Positions 51,702-61,446 of a stretch of 64,000 bases of DNA are shown in pieces (within the stretch, counting starts at the first letter, position 1; each line of letters starts with the position of its first letter). A model generated the notes under the pieces. The model worked only from the letters and a program-made list of their open reading frames with translations, was not told where the DNA came from and did not search any database. The position numbers were made by a program, and so were the translations under genes. Source of the stretch: Bacteroidaceae bacterium (GTDB taxonomy: Bacteria > Bacteroidota > Bacteroidia > Bacteroidales > Bacteroidaceae); contig JAILDV010000012.1 of assembly GCA_024688885.1 (NCBI GenBank), forward strand, positions 26,066-90,065, read 5' to 3'.

Positions 51702-51709
51702 TATCTTTG
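51702..51709 (+). promoter_or_regulatory. Promoter -7 box of dnaE
   Basis: TATCTTTG, a full -7 match, 17 bases before the dnaE ATG. No clear -33 element is seen. Confidence 0.5.
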
Positions 51710-51726
51710 CACGAAAATAAGAGCAC

Positions 51727-54700
51727 ATGGAAGATTTCATACATTTACATGTACATACCCAATATAGCATCCTTGACGGACAGGCTGCCATTCCCAAGTT
51801 GGTGGATAAAGCCATCAAGAACGGAATGCGTGGAATGGCTGTAACCGACCACGGCAACATGTTCGGCATCAAGGAACTATTCAACTACTGCAACAAGGTG
51901 AACAAGGGCAAATCAGACGAAGAGAAGTTCAAACCCATCTTCGGCTGCGAAGTGTATTGTGCTCGCCGAGATCTTCACTCCAAGGAGAACAACGCTCTTG
52001 ACAAAAGTGGTTGGCACTTGATTCTGTTGGCTAAAAACGAGGTGGGTTACCACAATCTGATCAAAATTGTTAGTGAAGCATGGGTAGATGGCTATTACCA
52101 CCGACCACGAACCGACCACAAGTCCATTGAAAAGCACCACGAAGGAATCATTGCCTCTTCAGCATGCTTGGCAGGAGAAATTCCACGATACATCAAAAAT
52201 GGGCAAATTGCTGAAGCAGAAAAATCCATCGAATGGTTCAAAAGTGTTTTTGGTGACGACTTCTATATCGAATTGATGCGCCATGAGGTGAAAGACCCCA
52301 TGCAACGTGCCAATCGTGACACGTTCAAAGAACAGAAAGCCATTGAGCCTACTTTGATAGAACTGGCACGTAAGCATAACGTGAAGATTATCTGTACGAA
52401 CGATTCTCATTTTGTTGATGAAGATAATGCTGAAGCACACGACCGTCTGCTATGTCTTTCCACTGGCAAAGACTTAGACGACCCCAACCGTATGCTTTAC
52501 AGCAAGCAGGAATGGTTCAAGACTCGTGAAGAAATGAATGAAGTCTTCAAGGACATTCCAGAGGCATTGAGCAACACGATAGAAATTCTCGACAAAGTGG
52601 AGACTTATAGTATCGACCATGCCCCTATCATGCCCTTCTTTGCAATCCCCGAAGAGTTTGGTACAGAAGAACAATGGCGTGAAAAATTCACGGAAGAGGA
52701 CATTTTCAACGAGTTCACCCGCGATGAGAACGGAAACGTGGTTCTGACACAAGAAGAAGCAGAAAAGAAAATCAAGAAGCTCGGTGGAATTGACAAGTTG
52801 TATCGCATCAAGTTTGAAGCCGACTACTTGAAAAAGATTACATATGACGGTGCCAAACGCCTCTATGGCGATCCTATCCCTGATGACGTGAAGACACTGC
52901 TTGATTTCGAGTTACACGTCATGAAAACCATGGGTTTCCCCGGCTATTTCCTCATTGTGCAAGACTTCATCAACTCTGCCCAAAAGGAACTAGGTGTCTG
53001 GGTGGGACCCGGACGTGGTTCTGCCGCTGGAAGCGCAGTGGCTTATTGTTTAGGAATCACCAAAATAGACCCCATAAAATACGACCTGCTGTTCGAGCGT
53101 TTCTTAAATCCAGATCGTATTTCGTTACCTGATATTGATACCGACTTTGATGACGATGGACGTGGAAAAGTGCTGCAATGGGTAACCGAGAAATACGGTG
53201 CGGAAAAAGTGGCGCACATCATCACTTATGGCACCATGGCGACAAAACTTGCCATCAAGGATGTCGCACGTGTGCAGAAAGTCCCTTTGGCAACGGTGAA
53301 TGCCTTATGCAAAGCCATTCCCGACAGATTGCCCAACGGCAAAAAGATGAACTTGGCAAATGCCATCGAATGTGTGCCCGAACTAAAAGATGCCGCCACC
53401 TCACCCGACCCGCTGTTAAGAGACACGATGCGGTTTGCACAAATGTTGGAAAACAACGTCAGAAATACAGGTGTGCATGCTTGCGGAACAATCATCTGCC
53501 GTGATGCCATCGACGATTGGGTGCCAGTAAGCACCGCTGATGACAAGGAGACGGGCGAGAAACTGCGTTGTACACAATATGACGGTCATGTAATTGAGGA
53601 GACGGGCCTCATCAAGATGGACTTTCTCGGTCTAAAGACACTTTCTCAACTAAAAGAGGCTGCGGCAAATGTCAAGGAGAGTTTGGGTATAGAGCTTGAT
53701 GTGAACCAATTCGACATTCAAGACCCTGCTACCTATCAGCTCTATTGCGATGGGCGAACAGTAGGCACATTCCAATTTGAATCAGCAGGTATGCAGAAAT
53801 ACCTTCGCGAATTACAACCGAATGTGTTTGAGGACTTGATTGCCATGAATGCCCTCTATCGCCCAGGTCCAATGGATTATATTCCCGATTTCATCGAAAG
53901 AAAACAGGGTCGAAAGCCCATCGAGTACGATATCCCTTGCATGGAGAAATACCTCAAGGACACTTACGGAATTACTGTCTACCAAGAGCAGGTGATGCTA
54001 CTCTCCCGACAGTTGGCAGATTTCACACGTGGTGAAAGCGATGCACTACGTAAGGCGATGGGTAAGAAGAAGAAAGACATCGTTGACGCGATGAAACCGA
54101 AGTTTATTGAAGGGGGCGTAAAGAATGGGCATGACCCAAAGATTCTGGACAAGATATGGAGTGACTGGGAAAAGTTTGCTTCGTATGCATTCAACAAATC
54201 GCATGCCACCTGCTACTCATGGGTGGCATACCAGACTGCATACATGAAAGCCAATTTCCCTCCATATTTCATGGCAGCTGTCATGAGCCGTTCACTTGAC
54301 AACATCACCGAAATACGTAAACTCATGGACGAGTGCAAACAGATGGGCATCAACACATTAGGACCAGATGTCAATGAGTCACGCCATAAATTCTCCGTTA
54401 ACTCCAAAGGTGACATTCGTTTTGGTATGGCAGCCATCAAAGGAGTTGGCGAAGCAGCTGTTTCCGCCATCATTGAGGAACGTGAAAAGAATGGAGCATA
54501 CACTTCCATCTTCAATTTTTTTGAACGCGTCAATCTCTCGCAGTGTAATAAGAAGAACATTGAAAACCTCGTCGTAGCAGGTGCATTTGACAGTTTCCAA
54601 AATATTAGCCGTGAGAGCTTCTTCGCTCCAGGTTCTCGCCAAGGTGAGAACTTCCTTGACGTGTTAGTACGTTACGGAAATAATTTTCAGCAAGACAAGC

Positions 54701-55428
54701 ATCAAGCACAGACATCCCTTTTCGGAGGAATGGACATAACTGTCACACACCCCACCCTTCCCAAGAACGTACCTATATGGGGTAATTTGGAACGTCTGAA
54801 CAAAGAACGTGATTTGGTGGGTATTTACCTCTCTGCACATCCACTTGACGAATACTCCATCATCCTCGATTATGTGTGCAACACAAAACTCACCCAGTTG
54901 GAGAAAAAAGAGGAGCTTGCCAAAATGGAAGAAGTCACAATTGGCGGTATCGTCACAACTGTGCGGACAGGAGAGAGCAAGAACGGAAATCCGTATGGAA
55001 TCGTCAAGATGGAAGATTTCACAGGCAGTGGCGAGATTCCCCTTTTCGGTTCTGATTGGATGACTTACCGTAACTTCTTCATCGAAGGAACCTCTCTCTT
55101 CATCCGTCTCAAGGTCGAACCCCACAAGTACCGCCCCGGCATCTTTAACACCAACATCAAGTCCGTGGAACTGATGTCAGAGGTGAAAGACAAATCCATC
55201 CAGAAAATCACCTTTGATGTGCCACTTGACAAACTCAATTCAACCATGGTGGAGGACTTGGCTGAAATCGTCAAAGAAAATCCTGGCGAATCAGAACTTG
55301 TTTTCAACATTCACACCTCTGACAGCAACAATGTCGTGCTGATGTCACGAAAACTCAAAGTGAGAGTGGAGAAAAAATTGGTTCAATACATCAAAGAGCA
55401 CGATGAAATCGGCATAAAAGTGAATTAA
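51727..55428 (+). CDS. dnaE: DNA polymerase III alpha subunit
   Basis: 1233 residues; the replicative polymerase. An N-terminal PHP domain starts with FIHLHVHTQYSILDG. The polymerase core has GPGRGSAAGSAVAYCLG near 427 and the catalytic aspartates in PDIDTDFDDDG near 468. Fingers and beta-binding regions follow, then an OB-like part (EVTIGGIVTTVRTGE). The length is normal for DnaE1. trxA follows after 32 bases. Confidence 0.96.
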   Translation: MEDFIHLHVHTQYSILDGQAAIPKLVDKAIKNGMRGMAVTDHGNMFGIKELFNYCNKVNKGKSDEEKFKPIFGCEVYCARRDLHSKENNALDKSGWHLILLAKNEVGYHNLIKIVSEAWVDGYYHRPRTDHKSIEKHHEGIIASSACLAGEIPRYIKNGQIAEAEKSIEWFKSVFGDDFYIELMRHEVKDPMQRANRDTFKEQKAIEPTLIELARKHNVKIICTNDSHFVDEDNAEAHDRLLCLSTGKDLDDPNRMLYSKQEWFKTREEMNEVFKDIPEALSNTIEILDKVETYSIDHAPIMPFFAIPEEFGTEEQWREKFTEEDIFNEFTRDENGNVVLTQEEAEKKIKKLGGIDKLYRIKFEADYLKKITYDGAKRLYGDPIPDDVKTLLDFELHVMKTMGFPGYFLIVQDFINSAQKELGVWVGPGRGSAAGSAVAYCLGITKIDPIKYDLLFERFLNPDRISLPDIDTDFDDDGRGKVLQWVTEKYGAEKVAHIITYGTMATKLAIKDVARVQKVPLATVNALCKAIPDRLPNGKKMNLANAIECVPELKDAATSPDPLLRDTMRFAQMLENNVRNTGVHACGTIICRDAIDDWVPVSTADDKETGEKLRCTQYDGHVIEETGLIKMDFLGLKTLSQLKEAAANVKESLGIELDVNQFDIQDPATYQLYCDGRTVGTFQFESAGMQKYLRELQPNVFEDLIAMNALYRPGPMDYIPDFIERKQGRKPIEYDIPCMEKYLKDTYGITVYQEQVMLLSRQLADFTRGESDALRKAMGKKKKDIVDAMKPKFIEGGVKNGHDPKILDKIWSDWEKFASYAFNKSHATCYSWVAYQTAYMKANFPPYFMAAVMSRSLDNITEIRKLMDECKQMGINTLGPDVNESRHKFSVNSKGDIRFGMAAIKGVGEAAVSAIIEEREKNGAYTSIFNFFERVNLSQCNKKNIENLVVAGAFDSFQNISRESFFAPGSRQGENFLDVLVRYGNNFQQDKHQAQTSLFGGMDITVTHPTLPKNVPIWGNLERLNKERDLVGIYLSAHPLDEYSIILDYVCNTKLTQLEKKEELAKMEEVTIGGIVTTVRTGESKNGNPYGIVKMEDFTGSGEIPLFGSDWMTYRNFFIEGTSLFIRLKVEPHKYRPGIFNTNIKSVELMSEVKDKSIQKITFDVPLDKLNSTMVEDLAEIVKENPGESELVFNIHTSDSNNVVLMSRKLKVRVEKKLVQYIKEHDEIGIKVN

Positions 55429-55460
55429 ACATAGTTATTAACCCTAAAAACAAGAACAAC

Positions 55461-55772
55461 ATGGTAATCAACGATTCTAACTACAGCGAAGTATTGGCAC
55501 AGAACAAGCCAATGGTACTTGATTTCTGGGCAACATGGTGTGGTCCTTGCCGAATGGTAGGACCCGTCATTCAGGAATTGGCAGACCAGTATGAAGGTCA
55601 AGCCATCGTCGGTAAAGTGAACATCGAGGAAGATGCCGATGACCTTGTGGCAAAATTTGGCATTCGCAACATTCCCACCATCATCTATATGAAGAACGGT
55701 GAGATAGTGGACAAAGTAGTTGGTGCAGCCCCCAAAGCTACACTTGAAGAAAAACTCAAAGCCATTCTCTAA
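55461..55772 (+). CDS. trxA: Thioredoxin
   Basis: 103 residues with the active site WCGPCRM, preceded by KPMVLDFWAT and followed by NIPTIIYMKNGEIVDKVVGA. It reduces disulfides in cytoplasmic proteins. The gene is in line with dnaE, and its stop overlaps the next start as TAATG. Confidence 0.96.
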   Translation: MVINDSNYSEVLAQNKPMVLDFWATWCGPCRMVGPVIQELADQYEGQAIVGKVNIEEDADDLVAKFGIRNIPTIIYMKNGEIVDKVVGAAPKATLEEKLKAIL

Positions 55773-56098
55773 TGGCAGCCATTGATGACGAAATTCTTCT
55801 TGGTGCTCAAGAGGACGCCAAGGAGGTTGCCTTCATCCAGAATTACATGGGCGTGGAAAACCGCGAACTATTCACGGAAGAAGACATCTACTACTGTCTT
55901 GATGTTCTGCTCGAATATCTCGACCAGCTGAATGACAAGGCTGATGAAGACGGTTTCATTGACATTGACACCGAAGAAATCGCCAAGCACATTCAGAAGA
56001 AGGCAAAAAAAGAAGGCATGGGACCTTACGAGCTCGACGCCCTCATTCTTCTGATTGATGCAGAACTGGAATACAACGAGCAACTGCCGGAAGAGTAA
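55772..56098 (+). CDS. Small acidic helical protein, unknown
   Basis: 108 residues, rich in Asp/Glu, mostly helical by composition (DAKEVAFIQNYMG; YYCLDVLLEYLDQLNDKADED; ELDALILLIDAELEYNEQLPEE). There is no signal peptide or membrane segment. The start codon overlaps the trxA stop (TAATG), so translation is coupled. No family is recognised with certainty. Confidence 0.85.
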   Translation: MAAIDDEILLGAQEDAKEVAFIQNYMGVENRELFTEEDIYYCLDVLLEYLDQLNDKADEDGFIDIDTEEIAKHIQKKAKKEGMGPYELDALILLIDAELEYNEQLPEE

Positions 56099-56100
56099 AA

Positions 56101-56157
56101 AAGTTTGCTACCGCACTTGTCAGCCTACTGTTGACTTACTGCTGCGGTAGCAAACTT
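56101..56157. terminator. Bidirectional terminator between convergent genes
   Basis: AAGTTTGCTACCGCA (56101-56115) and TGCGGTAGCAAACTT (56143-56157) pair perfectly, with A and T runs on the outer sides. It ends both the dnaE unit and the tsaE unit. Confidence 0.85.
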
Positions 56158-56179
56158 TTAGTTTTTTAGTTTTTCACTT

Positions 56180-56596
56180 TTAACTTTCAAACTGAACCAC
56201 TCTTCCACCATCTGTCTTCTCCTCAATGGTGACTTTCACAGCATCATCGGGGAGAAGATTTTCTATCAGTTCAGGCCATTCCATGAAACACACATGTCCT
56301 GAATACACGTAATCCTCATAGCCGATGTCCATCACTTCCTGCAAATTCTTGATGCGGTAGAAATCAAAGTGATAGACGGGTTCGCCCTTGCCATCCACAT
56401 ACTCATTCACAATGGCAAATGTGGGCGAGTTAATCACATCTTCCACCCCCAATTCCTCACACACAGCCTTGATGAACGTAGTCTTTCCTGCGCCCATCTT
56501 CCCGTAGAAGGCAAACACTTTCCTGTCACCCATCGCTGCCACAAAGTCTTTGGCAGCCTTGTCAATTTCATTCAATGAATTAATTCTAAATTCCAT
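56180..56596 (-). CDS. tsaE: tRNA threonylcarbamoyladenosine biosynthesis ATPase TsaE
   Basis: 138 residues with Walker A YGKMGAGKTTFIKAVCEELG, then SPTFAIVNEY, YHFDFYRI and MEWPELIENLLPDD, the family order. It energises the TsaBD complex for the t6A modification of ANN-decoding tRNAs. It lies 3 bases after porX. Confidence 0.95.
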   Translation of the reverse strand: MEFRINSLNEIDKAAKDFVAAMGDRKVFAFYGKMGAGKTTFIKAVCEELGVEDVINSPTFAIVNEYVDGKGEPVYHFDFYRIKNLQEVMDIGYEDYVYSGHVCFMEWPELIENLLPDDAVKVTIEEKTDGGRVVQFES

Positions 56597-56599
56597 CTT

Positions 56600-58150
56600 T
56601 TATTTCCTCCTTTTCCCTTGCATGGTCACCAAAGGCACCAGCATCTCTTCCATCGAGATGCCCCCGTGCTGAAAAGTATTCTTATAATAGTTGACGTAGT
56701 AGTTATAATTGTTGGGGTAGGCGAAGAAATCGTCGTTTTGGGCAAAAATGTAGGTAGTGCTGATGTTGGGAGAAGGCAAGGAAGCTGCTTTGGGCGCTTT
56801 CATCTCATACACCTGCTTGGGGTTGTAGCTGAGGTTCTTGCCGAGCTTGTATCGTAGATTGGTGTTGGTGTTTTTGTCGCCAATCACCTTGATGGGGTTG
56901 TTCACTCGGATGGAGCCGTGGTCGGTTGTGATGATGACCTTGGCATCAGTCTTGGCAAGTTCCTTGAAAAGGTCACGCACCGGCGAGTTGTGGAACCACG
57001 AGGCAGTTATGCTGCGATAGGCACGTTCATCACTGGCAAGTTCGCGCACCATCCTCGATTCGGTTCTTGCATGGCTGAGCATGTCTATAAAATTGATGAC
57101 CAGCACATTCAAATCATTTCCCATCACATTCTTGAAACGTTCCACCAATTTCCCCGAGTCGGATGAGTTGTTCAGTTTGAAATAGGAGAAGGTGTTTTTG
57201 CGACGATAGCGGTCGAGCTGTGTCTGGATGAGAGGAGCCTCATTCAGGTTCTTTCCCTCCTCCTCGTCTTCATCCACCCACAAATCGGGGAACATCTCAG
57301 CAATCTGGTTGGGCATCAAACCTGAAAAAATGGCGTTGCGGGCATACTGTGTCGCTGTAGGCAGAATGCTGAGGCAGAGCTGCTCATCAAAAGTGAAGTC
57401 ATCTGCCAATTCCCTAGATATCACGCGCCACTGGTCATAACGGAAGTTGTCAAACACAACAAGGAACACTTTCTCGCCTTTGTTCAATAAAGGGAATACC
57501 GTCTTCTTGAAGATGTCTGGTGACATCAGAGGGCGCTCTTCGTTGTTCTGCACCCATTGCAGATAGTTTTTCCTGACAAACTTGGCAAATTCATTATTCG
57601 CCTCCGCTTTCTGCATCTTGAGCATCTCTGACATTTCGCTACCAGTGTCAGACAATTCCAACTCCCAATATACAAGACGCTTATACACTTCCTTCCATTC
57701 TTCGAGTGTATAGGAGTCATTGATTTGCATGCCAATCTTTGAGAAGTTCTGCTGATACCCCGTATTGGTCACCTCTGTCTCAATTTCACGCTTGTGAAGG
57801 TGCTTCTTCAGCGTGAGGTATATCTGATTGGGATTGACGGGCTTGATGAGGTAATCGGCAATCTTGGAACCGATTGCTTGGTTCATGATGTTCTCCTCCT
57901 CGCTTTTTGTCACCATCACAATCGGAGTGGTGGGGCTGATTTCCTTGATTCTCGACAGCGTTTCCAGTCCACTCAATCCAGGCATGTGTTCATCAAGAAA
58001 AATAAGATCAAACGAACGCTCCTGACAAAGGTCAAGGGCATCCTGACCGTTCGTTGCCGTAACGACCTCATATTCTTTCTTTTCAAGGAAGATGACGTAA
58101 GCTTTCAGCAATTCTATTTCGTCATCCACCCATAGCAGAGTCCCGTTCAT
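56600..58150 (-). CDS. porX: PorX-type response regulator with PglZ domain
   Basis: 516 residues. The receiver domain runs 1-120 with phospho-acceptor Asp53 (FLDEHMPG), acidic pair D9-D10 and the TK pair in VMVTKSEEE. From about 200 a PglZ alkaline-phosphatase-fold domain holds VFDNFRYDQW, TTDHGSIRVNN, and further metal-ligand-type motifs. PorX with PorY controls T9SS genes in Porphyromonas. It sits 3 bases after the porW/sprE-like gene, and homologues also occur in bacteria without T9SS. Confidence 0.93.
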   Translation of the reverse strand: MNGTLLWVDDEIELLKAYVIFLEKKEYEVVTATNGQDALDLCQERSFDLIFLDEHMPGLSGLETLSRIKEISPTTPIVMVTKSEEENIMNQAIGSKIADYLIKPVNPNQIYLTLKKHLHKREIETEVTNTGYQQNFSKIGMQINDSYTLEEWKEVYKRLVYWELELSDTGSEMSEMLKMQKAEANNEFAKFVRKNYLQWVQNNEERPLMSPDIFKKTVFPLLNKGEKVFLVVFDNFRYDQWRVISRELADDFTFDEQLCLSILPTATQYARNAIFSGLMPNQIAEMFPDLWVDEDEEEGKNLNEAPLIQTQLDRYRRKNTFSYFKLNNSSDSGKLVERFKNVMGNDLNVLVINFIDMLSHARTESRMVRELASDERAYRSITASWFHNSPVRDLFKELAKTDAKVIITTDHGSIRVNNPIKVIGDKNTNTNLRYKLGKNLSYNPKQVYEMKAPKAASLPSPNISTTYIFAQNDDFFAYPNNYNYYVNYYKNTFQHGGISMEEMLVPLVTMQGKRRK

Positions 58151-58153
58151 ATC

Positions 58154-61087
58154 TTAGAATATATAATTATCGTCCTCCCAATCCTCATCATCCATTTCCT
58201 CTTCCTCCACAGGTTCAGGCAGTTCCGTTGGTTCGTCCAGACTGCTCGGTGCATCCTCGCTAATGCGCAGGGAACCCACACGGTCAAAATGCTCATCGTA
58301 GAAATCAAAGTAGTCGGCAAAACTCAATCCTTTCATCAACTTCTTCAAGTTCTCCTCGCTGATGATGAAACATTTGAGTCCCTGCAACTTGAATGCCATA
58401 TCATCATTATTCAGCAGACGGTGCAGATAGATGTATGCTTCGTCATAACTGAGGAAGGTGCGCACCTGCATCATGTCTATGCCATCACCTTTCTCCGATG
58501 AAATGTCAAAGTTTCTCACCGTGAATGCCGTAAAGTTGTATCGTGCCAACTCATAAAGCAACTGGTTTTCATCTACAGCATCACGCTCATAGGCAATGAC
58601 AAACACGAAGTTGGTGTTTTTCTCAAGGCTGAAGGTTGAATCATTCGCCAACGAATCCGCATCATCAAAGAGTCCGCGACGACGTTCCCAAATGCTGCCC
58701 ATTTCAAACTTTCCACCCTGCAGCAGCCTTCCTTCTTTCAAACCTTTCACGTAAAGACCTGCCAACTCACTCACACTTGATTGCGGGTATTTTTCCACAA
58801 TAGTACGCAAATCTGCCATGAAGTGCTCTCTATCGCCCATCTCCAATTTGCTCAATGCCTCCAGGAACATGAAACGCGCCCTGTTGGCTCCTTCAGGATA
58901 CTCCTGTGCCATCTCCTGACTGTTCCTCAACACGGTTTGGTAGTCACTGAACTTGAAGGCATCATATGTATCTTGATAGACAGAATCCTCTATCTGCTTG
59001 CCATACCTTCCCTTGAATTCGAAGTTCGGGTCAGATATCAGTTTACCATGTTCATTATCGGGATATTCAGCAATTAGCCTTTGTTTATAATCTTCCGCAT
59101 CATCTTTCCTGCCTATCCTTGAATAGAGTTGGAACATATTGTAATAGACTTCATCCATCTGCTGAAAATCGGGGAAATTCAGCAAGATTCGCTGGAAGGT
59201 GCGTTCTGCCAATGGGAAGTTGTCCATACGGTCTTTATAGATGATGGCAGAACCATACAGACCTTCCACCAATGCGGCATTCGAGGCTGCCATCTGTTCC
59301 TCAGTGAAGGGGATGTCCTTCAGGTAGTATTCAGGACGGTGAGGGTCATTGGCATACTCCTCCTGCTTGATGGAGTCCTTCTCAGCCCTGGTCTGTTTCT
59401 TGCCCTTGTTGGCTTGATAGATGCTGTCTTCCACTGCAGCAATGCTATCCTGCACCGCTTTGAGGCTGTCTGACAGTTCTTCCTCATTGAAATCGTTGAG
59501 CACAGTCTTGTTGTTGCGGCGCCAGTCATCCGTCAACTCACGCTTGCCCCATTTTCGCTCAAACTCGCTCTTTCCTGCTGCCACTGCCGTCGGATTATAG
59601 AAATACCACACCGCTGCTGGCTGGGCATTGCGGTTGGCAGCATTTTGACGGGCATTAGCTCCACCTTGCTGTTGATTGCCTCTGTTGGTTTGAGGGTTAT
59701 TTGCCTCCGCAGACTTTTTCTCCTCTTCTTTCTCCTTCTTCTTCAGCTCCTCAATGGTCTTCTTAATTTTCTCCATACGAGTCACCGAATCGAGACGTGC
59801 CATCATTTGCAGACTATCCTGTAACTCCACCGCCGAAGCAAAAGGCAACAATTCATCGAGTATCTTGCTGCGCTCGTCCACCTCCTTATAGCTATCGTGA
59901 TCTTTGTCCAGCAGACCAAAGGCTTGCGAATAACACCGCTGAGCATCCACAAACTTTTCCCTACCCCAATACAGCTGTCCCAAGTGCAGCAGCACCACGC
60001 CTTTCTCGATACCATTGCGCGTGCTCTTCTCCACACCGTCCTTATATGCCCAGATAGCATGAGTGGTATCTCCCTTCGACACGTAGATGTTGCCGATGGC
60101 ATAATACACCTGATCCAAATACTCCTTGTTCTTCGGATTCTTCGCCATCATTTTCAGCTTGCGAATCATCTGTTTCGACTGGTTTTTCGACATCGCCTCA
60201 CTCATCTGAATGCGGGCATTGAATTCCAGTTCATATGGAGGGTTCATACGGATAACCTTCTTGAAATAGCGGTATGCCTCAGGGTCATGGCCTATCCGAT
60301 GATAGAGCTGTCCGAGCAACAGGTACATTCTCGCTTTGGGCAAACTGCGAAGTTCCGCTTTCAGTGCCTTTTCAATGTTTAGGATTGCTTCAGGATATTG
60401 TTTCTGCCTTAACTGAATGTCTGCCAACACAGAAGCCTTCAATGGTTCCAGATTCGATGGAAAACTATCCCGTTGGGCACGCGTAATCAAGTCCTCTGCA
60501 TCATAAAACCATTCCATTTCCGCATAGCATCGCGCTTCCAGGAGGCGGGCACGAGCCACAAGATTGGGTTTCGAGAAATACAGACGTTGAATGTAAGCAA
60601 ATGTCGAGGCAGCCTCCATGTATTCCCCTTTGCGGAACTGTGCCTCACCCATCAGGAACCATGCTCTCCACAAGAATGGGTTGTACTCTTTCTGACTCAA
60701 CCAGATTCTGTCTTTGGCAGTCTTCGGACGGCTTTTGTTCCATTCAGGACGCACCGTGATGCTGTGCGTCTTGATGGTCTTCTGGCTCTTTTCCACAGCT
60801 CGGTCAAAGTTTCCTGACCCAATCTTCACAGTGCCCTTGTTACCAGTCACATACAGGGGTATCAGTTCCGTGAAATTATCCTTATTGCCCTGTTCCTGCA
60901 GTTGCCTTCCTTCCTTGTAAGCTTCATTGCCATTGAAATAGGTGTTGTATCTTGCCTTGAAACCCTGCACACTACGTGACAAAGGCGTATTCTTATGAGT
61001 AGAACACGCCACCAGCAGCACGAACAGTGTCAAACTGCCACACACGATGTAAATTAAACGCTTCAAAACAAGGCACAAAAAGGGCAC
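58154..61087 (-). CDS. porW: TPR lipoprotein, PorW/SprE-like
   Basis: 977 residues: lipoprotein signal (LTLFVLLVACSTHKN), the KARYNTYFNGNEAYKEGRQL segment and LWRAWFLMGEAQFRKGEYM, then many tetratricopeptide repeats. In the middle (about 445-500) lies an Asn/Gln/Ala-rich low-complexity linker (RGNQQQGGANARQ). The C-terminal end is acidic. PorW/SprE proteins are T9SS accessory lipoproteins. Homologues exist outside T9SS, but adjacency to porX favours this role. Confidence 0.75.
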   Translation of the reverse strand: MPFLCLVLKRLIYIVCGSLTLFVLLVACSTHKNTPLSRSVQGFKARYNTYFNGNEAYKEGRQLQEQGNKDNFTELIPLYVTGNKGTVKIGSGNFDRAVEKSQKTIKTHSITVRPEWNKSRPKTAKDRIWLSQKEYNPFLWRAWFLMGEAQFRKGEYMEAASTFAYIQRLYFSKPNLVARARLLEARCYAEMEWFYDAEDLITRAQRDSFPSNLEPLKASVLADIQLRQKQYPEAILNIEKALKAELRSLPKARMYLLLGQLYHRIGHDPEAYRYFKKVIRMNPPYELEFNARIQMSEAMSKNQSKQMIRKLKMMAKNPKNKEYLDQVYYAIGNIYVSKGDTTHAIWAYKDGVEKSTRNGIEKGVVLLHLGQLYWGREKFVDAQRCYSQAFGLLDKDHDSYKEVDERSKILDELLPFASAVELQDSLQMMARLDSVTRMEKIKKTIEELKKKEKEEEKKSAEANNPQTNRGNQQQGGANARQNAANRNAQPAAVWYFYNPTAVAAGKSEFERKWGKRELTDDWRRNNKTVLNDFNEEELSDSLKAVQDSIAAVEDSIYQANKGKKQTRAEKDSIKQEEYANDPHRPEYYLKDIPFTEEQMAASNAALVEGLYGSAIIYKDRMDNFPLAERTFQRILLNFPDFQQMDEVYYNMFQLYSRIGRKDDAEDYKQRLIAEYPDNEHGKLISDPNFEFKGRYGKQIEDSVYQDTYDAFKFSDYQTVLRNSQEMAQEYPEGANRARFMFLEALSKLEMGDREHFMADLRTIVEKYPQSSVSELAGLYVKGLKEGRLLQGGKFEMGSIWERRRGLFDDADSLANDSTFSLEKNTNFVFVIAYERDAVDENQLLYELARYNFTAFTVRNFDISSEKGDGIDMMQVRTFLSYDEAYIYLHRLLNNDDMAFKLQGLKCFIISEENLKKLMKGLSFADYFDFYDEHFDRVGSLRISEDAPSSLDEPTELPEPVEEEEMDDEDWEDDNYIF

Positions 61088-61143
61088 ATTCCCCCTTATA
61101 TACTATATAACGAAAAATAATCACCCTTATTGCACCCCACCTC

Positions 61144-61446
61144 TCAACTCTCAACCCTCAACTCTCCAACAATCAAACACACCTCATCTTTCAACGCATC
61201 GGGCAATATCACCTCACGCAACTGCAATGAGCGCACCCAACCAGCCACCTCATCCTCACGCATGGTATAGAGAACCTCACGGAATTCTTCGATTTCATCG
61301 GGCGTATAAGCATCCCCCTCCCTGCCACGGAAACGGTCAAGTTCCTCGTCTTCGTAGTATTCAATATCCTTGCTTACAGCAGCCAGCAGACTTTCCTTCT
61401 CACAGACTTCATGCTGTCCGCAACACTCCATATCCTGCACTCTCAT
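61144..61446 (-). CDS. Small acidic Cys-containing protein next to aroA, unknown
   Basis: 100 residues starting MRVQDMECCGQHEVCEKES, with four Cys/His-bearing positions (CCGQHEVC) that could bind metal. An acidic helical region follows (DIEYYEDEELDRFRG; TPDEIEEFREVLYTMRED). Its start overlaps the aroA stop. The last residues, ELRVES, are encoded by a GAGTTGA-type short repeat at 61144-61166 (approximate). Confidence 0.8.
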   Translation of the reverse strand: MRVQDMECCGQHEVCEKESLLAAVSKDIEYYEDEELDRFRGREGDAYTPDEIEEFREVLYTMREDEVAGWVRSLQLREVILPDALKDEVCLIVGELRVES

